A stretch of DNA of 64,000 nt, from NCBI RefSeq assembly GCF_051106095.1, contig NC_135788.1, forward strand, positions 38,092,001-38,156,000, written 5' to 3'. Under the pieces are notes generated by a model that saw nothing but the letters and a program-made list of their open reading frames with translations, was not told where the DNA came from and searched no databases. The DNA comes from Pogona vitticeps. Its lineage: Eukaryota > Chordata > Lepidosauria > Squamata > Agamidae. Position numbers and translations under genes: made by a program. This document shows, piece after piece, positions 23,101 to 36,400 of the stretch. How positions within the stretch are numbered: position 1 is the first letter of the stretch; every line of letters starts with the position of its first letter.

Positions 23101-24453
23101 ACAAAGAATGTGAGGCAGCAAAGTGAAAATTCATACACAACTACAGTTCAAAAAATAAGGTGGTCTTCTTTCGCAAAGACTAAGGAACCCATTTAGAAAC
23201 ATGCCTTCTTTGCTTTATTATTAAACAGATAGTATTTACTATCCATTTAAGGATAAAGATGGCCAGGTGACAATATACTTTTACATGCCTTCCATGGAAT
23301 CTGAATAATCAAGCTGTCGCTTAATAAAACAATGCTTTAAATACTATCCAAAGACATATCACTGTTAACAAGTTGTTTTGCCTGATAAAGGATGTGGATT
23401 TTGTTTAGAGCTCAGGATGTGAGAATAAAAATGGATCTACTCACTTGTTTCTTCCTGTCTGCTTGTGGGTCAATCATTACATTTATAATAGAAGGCATGC
23501 ACTTATCCATCAGGCTTGCTTTCAGAGCAGCTTGCAGTTCTTCTGGTGTTTGTACAAAGTACCCTTTACCACCAAATGCAGATATAATCTGCTCATAGTG
23601 AGCATTTGGCAACAGGGAAACAGGAGGAATACTGAAATAAAGCAAAAAAAAAGGGGGGGGGCTCAATGTATACATAGTGTTAAGAGTCTGAAGGAAGCAG
23701 CTAGATACAATAGAAAGTTTTCAAACTGATTTTCTAATAACTCAGTTTTCTTGGTATCTATTTCACTGTTAGAATAAGTATTTGAATGTTGCTTCATTTC
23801 AGAATTTAACTGAGAACAACCCAAGAATGAGAGGTCCCAGCCGCAAAACAATAGAGCCTTCTAATCTTTCATTCTGGATGACCGTCCTAGACAAACATCA
23901 AATAAATTTTATGCAAAAGAAAAAATCCTGACTTTAGAGCTTAGTTTTTCACTATTTAAAACTAAAAAGCATCTCTGTGGACAAATGGCAGCATAATGGA
24001 AGAGATAATTTTGGCACATTTGCAGTGTGCATTACCTATACTTAGGCTGCCTGTTCTCTACTTTTGCAAGTCTGTGCAGTTATGTGAACACCACCTCTTT
24101 CTCCTTGTTCTCTTGCATGGCCAGTCAGCATCCTCCATAGCTCTAAGTACAGCACAAACATATAAAACAGAATGACTTCTCAGTGCTGCAATGTCTGTAT
24201 GATGCTGCTCAGAATGCTCTACTTGCTGGGAATAAAGAGTGTATTCATTCTCTCCTTCCAGATTTTTCAGTGGAAGAAATCTTCTGTAAACTACCCAGTG
24301 TTCTGCTTGCACTAATCAAGTGGTATATACACTGGATGGATGGATGGATGGATGGATGGATGGATGGATGGATGGATTTATTTATTTATTTATTTATTTG
24401 TTTATTTATTTATTTATTTATTTATTTATCTATCTATCTATCTATTTATCTAT

Positions 24454-24493
<40 letters not shown>

Positions 24494-27400
24494 TATCCCA
24501 CCTATCTGGTCAAACGAGGACCACTCTAGGCGGCTAACAGTCTTAAAATAGTACAATAAAAATGTAAATAACAGTTCTAAATCATAAAACACTACAATAC
24601 AGTGCAGAAACACAAGACATAACACAGTAAAGGAGAAAGAGAGAGGTCATGAGTTATGTGATGGGAAGGCCTGCCGAAACATCCAAGTTTTTAATTGGTT
24701 CTTAAAGGTACCCAGCGAGGGAGCCCCGCGAATCTCAGGAGGTAAGTTGTTCCAGAGGCAAGGAGCCACCGCCGAGAAGGCCCGATTTCTTGTCTTTTCC
24801 TTCCGGGCCTCCCTCGGCGTTAGGCTCCTCAGCCTCACCTCCTGGCTCGCACGAGTGACATGGGTAGATCTTGGTGGGAGTAGGCGTTCCGCCAAGTATC
24901 GAGGCCCTAAACCGTTTAGGGCTTTATAGGTAAGCATCAACACTTTGAAGTCGATGCAGAATCGGATGGGCAGCCAATGCAATGCGGCCAGAGTGGGTGA
25001 AATATGTTGGTATTTTTTCACACCACTAAGTAATCTGGCCGCCGCATTCTGCACCACCTGTAATTTCCGCAGCAGCCTCAAAGGGAGCCCCACGTAGAGC
25101 GCATTGCAGTGGTCTAATCTCGAGATTACGAGTGCATGCACCAAGGTGGTGAGCGCCCCCACATCAAGGTAGGACCGCAGCTGGGCTATCCGCCTAAGAT
25201 GAAAAAAGGCGGTGCGGACCACCGACGTCACCTGGGATTCCATAGTGAGCGCCGGGTCCAGATGGATCCCCCCCAAGCTGCGGACCCCATCCTTGGCGGG
25301 AAGAGTCACCCCCCCAAAAGTGAGGGGGTTTCCCAAACCCCCAACTGTGGGGGCGCCCACCCTCAGTACCTCCGTCTTTTCTGGGTTCAGCCTCAGCCCG
25401 TTCTCCTGCATCCATTGCAGTACAGTCCCCAGGCAGCGCTGGAAGGACAGGACGGCATCTCCTGCGGTAGGTGGAAAAGAGATGTAGAGCTGAGTGTCAT
25501 CAGCGTACTGGTGACACCGGGCTCCACACCCCCTGATGACCCCACCCAGTGGCCTCATATAGATGTTAAACAGCATTGGGGAGATAATCGACCCCTGTGG
25601 AACCCCGCAATTGAGGCACCACGGGGCTGAGACCCTCTCCCCAAGCTGAACTCTCTGGGGGCGGTCCTCCAAGAAGGAATGGAGCCAGGCCAATGCCAAG
25701 CCACCTATTCCCAACTCGGAGAGCCTCCCCAGGAGGATACTGTGGTCAATGGTATCAAAGGCCACTGAGATGTCGAGGAGGACCAGCAGAGACACTTTGC
25801 CCCTGTCGGCCTCCCTCAGTAGGTCATCACACAGGGCGATCAATGCCGTTTCTGTCCCGTGGCGCAGCCTGAAGCCCGACTGAAATGGATCCAGGGCATC
25901 TGTTTCATCCAGGAGCGCCTGAAGCTGATCGGCCACCACCCTCTTGACCACCTTGCTTAAGAAAGAAACATTGGCGACGGGCCTATAGTTGCCAATTTCG
26001 TCCGCCGCCAAACTGAGTTTCTTCCTAATGGGCCTAATGAGTGTGTCCTTCAGGGCGGATGGAAATCTGCCCTCAAGGAAAGACCCATTAATTATAGCCA
26101 TGGGCCATTCCGTTGTTAAAGGCCTGGCTGATTTGATTAGCCAGGCCGGGCAAGGGTCCAAGGAGGAGGAGGTGGCACGACAGCGATCAAGCACCCTGGC
26201 CACAAAGTCAGGCGTGACAGGCTGAAAGGAGTCAAAAATCACCGGGCAAGACGGAGCGCTGGACATCTCTGCTCGACTCACTGTATTCAAAAAAGGAGAG
26301 AGGTCCCGGCGGATGGCCTCCACTTTTGATTTAAATGTTTAAGAAAAGAACACTACCAAAATCATAATCACTCTTCATTAGAATGGGCCTTGCCCGTGGC
26401 ACATGGTAACATCAACCACAATTTATGATAGACCATCATCTCAGTTGTCTCACTAGAAAAAGATTAAGTGTGACTTGACCCAAAATATTATGTCAGGCAG
26501 AACATCTAATGGTTTTGGAAGGATAATTACACATCGGGAAGAGCAAAAATGTTACAATTAAATTGCAGAAAAATGCCCAGCATAGAAGTACTCACCATGC
26601 AGAAGGTTCTCCAAGTTTCAGCATCTCCTTCCAAGTATCTGCATCCAAGCCACTATATATCCCATTGTTGTTGACTACAATTATAATCACTGGCAAATTA
26701 TACCTGCAGTGATTAACGAGGAGGAGCACATTTTAAGACATTTCATCTTCTGAGGACACCTGGTTACTCTAACACTTTAATGTCAAGCAAAACACTTGCT
26801 TTGCTTGACATTAAAGACTTCTAAGAAGCTGAACTCAGCAAGGGTTTTACCTGCACATAGTCTCCACTTCCATGCCAGAGAATCCAAAGGCACTGTCTCC
26901 TTCAATACAGACCACTTGCTGCTGAGGGTTGCGGTCTTTAGCAACCATAGCAGCTGCTATTGCAAAACCAAGCCCAACTCCCATTGTTCCAAAAGTCCCA
27001 GCATCAAGCCTGTGAGCAAGGAAGAGAGGTTAGTATACCTTTTTTCAGGCGCCTAGAAGCAATGAGATAAAAATAATGATTTGACCCAAGTTACTTTTTT
27101 ATTATTGCAACAAGAGCCCAGTGAAATTACATTTCAAACTCTACCAAGTAATTAAAAACCTATTCTACTGATACGGTGAATACTATTTTCTACTGCACAT
27201 TGACAAACGTTTTGGGGACCATATAGAAACAATTTATCAGGAATTTCCCAAGTTTTATGATACTCTCTTATCAACTCTCAGCATTTAAAACAAGAAACAA
27301 TCAATAAATTGGATGCCTGAAAACAATGAAAAAATGGCATTATACAACAACAATCAAGGAGACTTTGAAATAAAAGCTGATGCGTTTTAAGTGAAAATTC

Positions 27401-30400
27401 TTGGAATGCCTATAACATCCATAAAAAGGGAACCGGAAGAGGTATACTGACTCTCCTTACCCATCCCGAGTAATAAAGTATTTGTTACCATAAATTTAGC
27501 AAAAATCTTTTCCCAGGGAATTTCACATTAGCTCCTCCACCACACAGGCTGACCCACAATTCCACTATCAAGATACTTTCCAAGTCATGACTTGAGAAAG
27601 AACTTTATCAGGATTCTCTTTGCTTATCAGGAACAAAGCAGCCATTTGATGGATTCCAGGTTTTGACAGTTAACTAAAAACTGAAACAATTCACCCTAGT
27701 GTCAGAACAAACAGGAACAGAGAAAAATGTCAATAAATTACCTGTGGCGGGGATAATAGTTTGGAAGCATGGTGCGCCCTATGTCCATCGTATTTGCCCC
27801 CTCACTAATCAGAAGACAGTCCTTTGGCAAATGTTCCCTGATGTGGTAGAACACTGTATAGTAATTCATTGGTAAACGCTTTTGTAGTGATAGCGCCTTA
27901 ATGGAAAAAGAAATAAATGGACCTTGTTAAGATCTGTCCCAACAGATATAAAGCTTAAGAAAGCACGGTTAATTCTAAAACACTGATTTGTTTATGGAAG
28001 ATTGGGTTTGAGGCACTGAATTTCAAACAAGAAAACTAAATTTAAAAACAAAAAAGTATCATAATACTTTTAATTATTTACTAACTTTTTGAAAGAACTG
28101 AGATGTATTGTTTGCTGACATCATAATGATCAGGAAATGCTTTTATGATACTCCTCATTTGCATATAACCCTAAGTGGTTTATAACATCAAACACCAAAA
28201 AACAATTTAATCAAAAGATATTAATGAAATCTATAAAAGAATTCAGAACAGTCCACGGATAGGAGAATATTATCCACAGTACCTTAGATGTTTCATCATT
28301 ACTCTGCATTTTCGCCCGTAGATCTTTCCACCAGTCTGTATCAGAGGGGTATTTCCAAAGTTTTTTGTTCAGCTGATCTAAAAGCTAAAAGTACAGCAGT
28401 ACTTTAAAGACAGAATTGAAGGATGCTACCTTCACCTTCCTAAATTGCTGTTCCTGAGATGTGCATCTTTATTACTATGTACAAACAGAATCCATGACTT
28501 ATGGCTTTAGAATCTAGTTCATATTTTGTAGTTCAGGGCATTACAGAATATGAACACTACAATAATCTGTACGGTATCTCCCAGATATATGTTCCTCCTC
28601 AACAGAGCTACCTAAAAAACTTCAAAAGTAAACCAGAGCATCCTAACTTACTGTTATGTTGCTCTTGTGGTCATCCATTGCCCGGGGTAATTCACACATC
28701 ATTGGGATGTGTGAATTACCCTAGGCAATGGATGACCACAAGAGCAGCATCATTGTGATGTGTGAATTATGCCAGACAACCTCCTATAAAGAAAAGGTAA
28801 AAGGCCAGTCTCCTCAGCATAATTAACATTTATGTTATTCAGCCACTGTTATTCGTGACAGAGGTTCTTACATTCTCTACACAGCACAACCTTTAATGGA
28901 ATATACCTGTATATCAAAGAGGCTATCAGCCCACTGTTAAATACCCACTGATTTTGTTATCAACCAACCAACCAACCATGATCTCTGTATTTTGATGGCA
29001 TGTATAAATATTTACTATGCTATTTCTTATTATGTCTGAGGAAGTGGACATGTCCATGAAAGCTCACATTAAAATACAGTGGTGCCTCGCTTAGCGAGGT
29101 TAATCCGTTCCGGATTAACCCTCGCTCAGCGAATCCATCGTTAAGTGAAACAAAAAGCCCATAGGAACGTATTAAAACTGATTTAATACGTTCCTATGGA
29201 CTTAAAACTCACCGTTCTGCGAGTTTCCTCCATTGCGGTGGCCATTTTGGATGCCTCGTTAGTGAGGCAAAACAGCGGTCGCCATTTTGTTTTAGCGGCG
29301 GCCATTTTGGAACCACCGATCAGCTGTTCACTATGCTTTGATCGCGTCCGCGCGATCATCGCATAGCGAAAAAAGCCCATAGGGGCCATCGCTGAGCGAA
29401 CGCTCCAGCGATGGCCCGGGAGCCCTCGTTGTGCGGTTTCATCGCATAGCGAAGCGTTCGCTATGCGAGGCACCACTGTATAACATTGTCATGATTGAAT
29501 TTTTTTAAAAAGGGTGTGTGCTGGGAATCTAGCAGTGCTAGAAATTTCTCAAAACGTAGCAGACTTGCCCCCATGTGCTCTGGAGGATACAAAGGGACTT
29601 CTTGAATTTAAAAAATGGGTTTCTTTGGGTTACTGGAGGCTGCATGTGGCCCAAAGTGGATTTCTTACATTACCTGTTCTGACACTGCTCTGATGTCACC
29701 CAGTAAGGCTGCAACAGGTTTCACATTATTCCCCAACTCTTCTGCACAAATGTCTACCTGTCACATGCACAAAAAAGTAATGTAGGCTCAGTTATAGTAA
29801 GAATTGTATGATCCATCTGCTATAATATTTTCTTCTTAGAATTAGAGCTTCACATTTCTTTTGAGCCCAGAGCAAGGAACACTGACAGCTTGTTTGTACT
29901 CAATATTTTTTCTTAGCAGGTGAACTGCTTCCTTTCCCTGTGTTTTGCCTGGATCTACAGTTCCCCTGAAATAACAGCTGTCATGCTGGGTGAGACACTT
30001 CTTGCTTCCAAACATAACATTTAAAAACATAAAAATCAGTTGTTCAAAGAGCCTAGGGAGAAACCTAGAGTGGGTTAAGTGATGTAGAAAGATGGGACTG
30101 CCCTGGAACCAAAACCCTAATTTAGCCACAGATGACTTTGGGCTGGGTTGGGCAATGTATTGACTGAAATGTAGCCCTTAAGCTGATTGTAAAAAACCTC
30201 TTTTGCATGCAATAGGTTCAGATCTCTTGTGAGAGAAGTAAAGTGAAAATGTATCTTAACTCCCAGCTTCTCTGAGGAAGAGTGAGATAAAAGTATAATA
30301 CATACAACCTATTGCAGAATGCTCAGACACTCTACAGGACTTCAGAAGTCTGCCCAAATCTTAAAGGAGGTTAACTTTCAATAATATAATAAGAATTATA

Positions 30401-33400
30401 TTATGCTAGGAAAGAGATCCTTTAATATGCTGCTGTTCAAACCTCATTTTCTTAAGCACAAGATCCATTATCAGGATTGCATTTTTATACCCCATTTCAT
30501 CATTTTAGCACTCTATACATACAAAATATTAAACCTTGACATTGTCAAGTTGATCCCAATTTATGGTGACCTTTCCCAGGATTACTCGGGAGTAGTTTAC
30601 CAGCCCCTTCTCCTATGGGTACTTGCTGACTGTACAGTTTGCCAAAGCCCACACAGGCTGGTTCTTCTCCTTCAAGGCACAATGGGGAATCCAACTCCTG
30701 ACCACAAGCTCTGCAGCTGGGTGCTGCAGCTCAGGAAAGCTATCCCTCCAGCTTTCACTTTGAATACCTGGATGATTTTCACATCTGGACGAAATCTTGG
30801 AGGAAGTCCAAAGTGCAGAATCCAGTTTAGCCTGGCACCAAGTAATATGATTGTATCAGCCCCTTGCAGTGCCCTAACAGATAAAAACATTAACAAAGAA
30901 TTCAATGAAAAAATTATTTTTATATATATCAAAACTAATTTGTTTTTCAAAATAGACTTGAAAAACCAGAATTGACTAAATTTTGCTTCTTTTTATTATT
31001 ATAGGACACTAGTTTGAGCCTACAATTACTTGTTTCCTCCTTGGAGTTAGTTATTGCCATGAATCCTCTCATGCAGTGTGCTGCTCCAATATCAATATCA
31101 CAAACAACTTTATGATGATGGAAGCAATAATTTTATTGTTGTGTAATTAAAACAAGGGTCTCTCTTTTGCACAATTAAACAAGGGGCTCTCTTTTGCATA
31201 ATTAAAACAAGGGTCTCTCCCCTTAAAACAAGGGTCTCTGCTGGACAAGGGCTTCTCCCAATTTGAAGAGACCCTTGTCCAGCAGGCTGAGGCAAAGAGG
31301 CAGTCTCGAAAGCAGCAAAACCAGGGAGCTGGACAGGGGACAGATTGGATTTGTCTTCAGTGTGGAAGGAATTGCCACTCTCAAATTGGCCTTCTCAGCC
31401 ACACTAGACACTGTTCCAAGTCCTCCATACAGAGCACGTTACCATAGTCTCTTGGGACTGAAGGATGCGTAATCTAGTCTAATTAAAACAATTTAACAAT
31501 TTCTGCTTTTCAAATGCTATTGAAGCAGTGAAGAAGCCAGACACAAGGAAAAATTAACCCTGAAAAACTATTGGCACAGTTACAGATAACCAAAGTCAAA
31601 AGTCTGTGTTACAACAAGGGTAGTTTGTATTCTCTCTTTCTTTCCCTTATTTTCAAGAAACTATGCATTGCTCTCTGTGTCTCAAAGCCTTGGAATTCAT
31701 ATTCAACCACCCCTGCTGGCTTCTCAGAATCTTACATAATTTCTAGAGAGTATGCAACCACCTAATGTTTTATAAAAACCAAAGAAGAGATGGCCAGGAA
31801 CCTGTATTCTCCACTCAGTATGTGTGTTTTTCCCATGTTCTCACGGCCATGACTATGAATGGGTGGAAACATGTGCTTCATAGAAAACACCACAAAAAGC
31901 TGACAACAGTGTACTGATGATATGAAACATCCTGATACATACTTTAAATTATGTCCAAAATACCTCTGTACCTGTATAAATAAACCTGATGTTTGTACAA
32001 TGGAATATAATATGGAAGAATTCTACTTGGATGTTGTTGTCTACTTGCCCTTGTTCGTGAACTACCCAGGGTTCACTGAAGATGAATTTTCCAGGAATAT
32101 TGTATTCTTTAACTTTTAGTATTAAGAGACAGGAGTGGAAGCCTTGACTCATTTATTTACCTAGATCTAGCTGCAGCTACACAGTACGGATGGTTGTCAG
32201 GAACAACTCCCTTCCCCATTGGAGTAGGCAAAAATGGAAGCCCACACTGGTCCACCAACTTTCTGATGCTGTTTTCAGCACGTGAGTAAGCAGCACCTAA
32301 GGAGGATACCCACCACCACAAGAAATACTTTGACACTTTTTCAATACACCACAAAACCCTTTGAAAACTACAAGGATGATGTTTTTGCTAAAAGCTATTC
32401 AGTGTCATAATAAATCACCATGCTGAGAGATTGGGAGTTCAGATTCCCACTGTGCACCCTGGAACAGCCACCTTTGTGGCCTTAAGCTGGGCAATCTCAG
32501 AATGCCCCCAGAAGACGGGAATAGTTAACCAGTTCTGAGTACTTTGCAGCTAGAAAACCCTGAAAAGGGTGCCACACACACACACACACAATTCAGCTGG
32601 GTAATACAACTTGGCTAATAGGAGCATCATTGATCAACAGTGAATGAAGATAATTTAATGTGGTGCAAATGATACTGATACAGCAATATTAAAAACATTT
32701 ATGGGATTAAGGGGGTCTTCTACATGTGTGATTGATTTCCTATTTTCAGTTAATGTCCACATAATAAGGCACATTCAAGAGGGAGAAATTCGGGTAACAA
32801 TAGTAGGTATCAGAGGTCACTTGTACAGCATCATAAGACATTTAGATCAAAAAAGCAAAATTCATGAGGTAAATTCTGACAAATTCATGTTCTGGTTGTT
32901 GTGGGTTTTCCGGGCTCTTTGGCCATGTTCTGAAGGTTGTTCTTCCTAACGTTTAGCCAGTCTCTGTGGCCGGCATCTTCAGAGGACAGTACTCTGTGCT
33001 CTGAATTTTCCAGGAATATTGTATTCAATGCTCAATTACTACTTATTCTACATTTTTAAATGGGATAATTTAGAACAGGCCATTATATTCTGCCCACACC
33101 CCGGAACCCACAAATACTCTCTCAGCAGGTTTTAATTCAAAAAATAAGAAAGAAATTGCTTCATGAAAATTCTAAACAAGCTAAGGGAACACTAACCGTT
33201 GGATTTTACAATCAATGGCATGACTGAAGATTACCTTTGCCAATAATTACAAGTGGTTTTTTGGAATGCGTGATGATTGCAGCTGCTTTAGAAATTGCAG
33301 CCTCTTCAGCCATACTGATGGGAGGGGCTGGACAGCATCCTACATATCTGGAAGGCAGAATGAAGAGAGAAATGGTGGGTTGAGCAATTGAATCAAAGAG

Positions 33401-36400
33401 CCTCTGCTGGGGGGTCGTTATAAACATAAAAGCAAAGCCTAATCTCGTAAAGTGAGGAAAAATGCTCTAGTGGTATATCATTGCTAAATTATTACTAAAA
33501 CATGTAACTCTGTAAAGAAATGCCTTGCCAAATAGGTTCTACTGGTGCATTATGCATACCCTACAAACGTCTACCCTCTTTAAAAAGTTGCCTATTAATC
33601 CACAGCTAGCAATTTTACTACAAACTGTACATTCAGGAGGATTATATATTCTTCTTAATATGTGATTGGGAACACGGATAATGGCAGCAGCAGGGATCAG
33701 TTCTACTTCTTCATAAATCACTTTCTTCCAAATTGTTAGAATACAGCACGTTCACTTGATTTTTCCCAATTAGTATAAAAACAACTTCACACTAGACTCT
33801 TAGCTTTCTTCTGTCAAGAAGCAGAAAAGGATTATGTTCTTACCTAATTGTTTTGCAAGAAACAAGATCAAAAGAGCCATGTGTAGCAGCTTTATGGGAA
33901 CCCCACAGCTTCTGTGCACTCTTCTATGATGGCATTGAGCTTTCCAGAAAATGGTGTTAAGATTATTTTATGTCTTTGATTCTAGTGAATATTTTGTCCT
34001 TGACCTATTCACAGAGTGCATGTTCTACCTTCTCAAGAACACAGTCAGCACAAGCACTGTAACACAATCAAAATTTCCAGTAATAGTCCCCTTAAATAAA
34101 GGGTTCATCCCACAAGGACTCACTTGACAGAGTTCCTTTTCACTTGCTGATTTACGAAGTCTCCGGGTATGTCAACGTAACAGGCACCTGGACGTCCATA
34201 GATACTGGCCCTGACAGCCTGCATTGGAGAGAACATTTGTTAAAAAGGGATGCACTGCAATAATCAAAATTACAACTTTAACAGGCCAAAATACTAGATT
34301 TTATGTATAACTGGTGTTAAATATACAATAGAGAAAAGGGTGTAACAAAGGGTTTTACAAAACAGAAAAGCTATTGGACTTAGCTCACTGTCATCTGCAA
34401 CCAGGAACTATTTTACCGACACCATCAGCTGTTAAATTTGGAACTATTAAGTCAAAAATTTCCTACTGATTGCCTATTTTAAGAAGCATGGCCTGTGGAT
34501 AAATGCCTGGGGCTTTTCTTCAAATACTTTATATTTGTTGTTTGGCTAAAGCTTGAGCCAACACTCTTTGAAATGGTATGGATTAAAAGCCAGAGAGCTC
34601 AACCTTTTTTTTTCTACAGTAGTGTGGATCATTACAAAACCAGTTCCTGGAAGGTTAAGGGAAGCCACGTGTCAACAACAAAAATAACTTAACAAGACAA
34701 CTCTGCTATATATCACAAGAACTGGAAGGATGATGTGGCATTAAGCATTCTTTGTGAGTGTCGTATAAAATAAGTATTTTGTTGGAGGAACATAATGTTC
34801 ACAAAAGCAGGCAGAAAAAACATGTTCTTCGTGACAGTTTGTATGTAGCATTTATACTGTCAGCCTTCGGTGCTATACACATTTCTTTTGCATTAAGTTC
34901 CATTAAACCCTAACAAAACTTCATTTTGAGTTAATATGGATAGAAGTGCAGGGCCAATCCCATACATTAAATAATAAAGATGGAGATATTTCAGTCTTCA
35001 AAGGTTTGAGCTGGTTTTTTACACTGATAGTAGAGGAAGCAATGTATGCCTTATGGGTTGCAGATGCCCACCAATCCCTGCTACTTCTGCCAAACCTGCT
35101 GCCACACTGCCAAATTTAATGGGTGTGTGTAGGCAATACCTCCACCCCACATCTGTATACACTTTGATTTTAAAACAAGATCTGCAGGAGGAAAAACAAG
35201 GCATGCAGCCACACATTTTGGTTTAAACTGGAAGTGTGTGGCCAAGATGAGACGCAGGAGTAACGAGTGGGTTCAGAGGTGCCAACATAATCCCCAGAAA
35301 AAAGTTGCCCATCCCTGATTTATAGGATGAACTTACACTTACACTTATGATGTACAAATAAGATGAGACACAACAACTTATTTATTTATTTATATATTCA
35401 TTACCAACCACTATGTTACATTGTACCCTGCCTTTATTTTTTTACTGCTACATGGGCTACGTGTCAATAAAAGTTCAATGTGTAATAAATCTTATTACAG
35501 GCTTAAAAGTGTCACACAACTTTTTATTCTTTTTTTTCTGCACAGGTACCTTTGTGGAAATTACTCTGCTGCTGTTTCTTGGACAAACAGAGCCTCAGTG
35601 TTTTAGATTTCATACCTTCTCTATAACAGCAGGAATAGCTTCTAGACTGCTTGGCCTGGCAGTGAATTTGCTGTAGAGCCGACAGGCTTCAACCTAGAAA
35701 GAAGTAAACAACCCATGTCAATTTACAAAAAAAAAACCCACCTTCCCTTCTTTTCAGGACTACAACTCCTAGTGTGTCATGCTCAGCATCTTATGTGGAT
35801 TTCAGAGTTTGAAAAGAAAACTTTTTGGATTAAGATTTCCAGTATCTCCTGGAATAGTAGAAGTTGTAATCTAGACTGTACCTCTTTTCAAGCTCTGGAA
35901 TATACTCAAGATGAAAGAAGAAAGAAGATGACTGTAGCGTTCTCTAAGTATTAGGTCTATGGTTCATGTTATATTATGTAATGGTTTGTGTTTGTTATAT
36001 AATAATGGTTCATGCATATTAATGTTGCTGAGAGGCAGAGCCGAAAGAGATGCTATAAGAGGCGGAGCCTGAGTCAGTCAGGGGGAGTAAGAGAAATGTA
36101 AGTCAGTGTCAGTGAGGCAGTAGAGAAAAGTCAGAGAAAGTAATAGAGTGTGTAGTTTGGGAAATTCTGAGGTGTGATTAGCTACTGAAGATATTTATGA
36201 ATCAATCTCTGTAATCGCGAAGGCTTTCATGGCCGGGATCTAATGGTTGTTGTGGGTTTTTCGGGTTCTTTGGCCGTGTTCTGAAGGTTGTTCTTCCTAA
36301 CGTTTCGCCAGTCTCTGTGGCCGGCATCTTCAGAGCACAAGGTGCTGTCCTCTGAAGATGCCGGCCACAGAGACTGGCGAAATGTTAGGAAGAACAACCT

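Larger units (their letters stand above)
20133..23444 (-). other. HACL1 intron 16
   Basis: 3.3 kb. Contains an (ATCT)n(GTCT)n array, a short LINE tail and an L1 relic in the same orientation as the gene; 22745-23444 shows nothing further. Confidence 0.85.

Noticed and set aside
24183-24551. Protein with MDGW and IYLF repeats
   Set aside because: Translation of tetranucleotide arrays at the L2 3' end.
25136-25630. 164-codon plus-strand frame
   Set aside because: It is the antisense shadow of the L2 reverse transcriptase.
31145-31245. CRISPR-like array of about 28-bp units
   Set aside because: Units are directly adjacent, without unique spacers, in a vertebrate intron; it is a small tandem repeat.
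36335-36385. Hammerhead-ribozyme-like core (CTGAAGA ... GGCGAAA) in the palindromic repeat
   Set aside because: The CUGANGA and GAA boxes look right, but stem II does not pair in register and no stem III or cleavage-site pairing fits, so I do not call a ribozyme.
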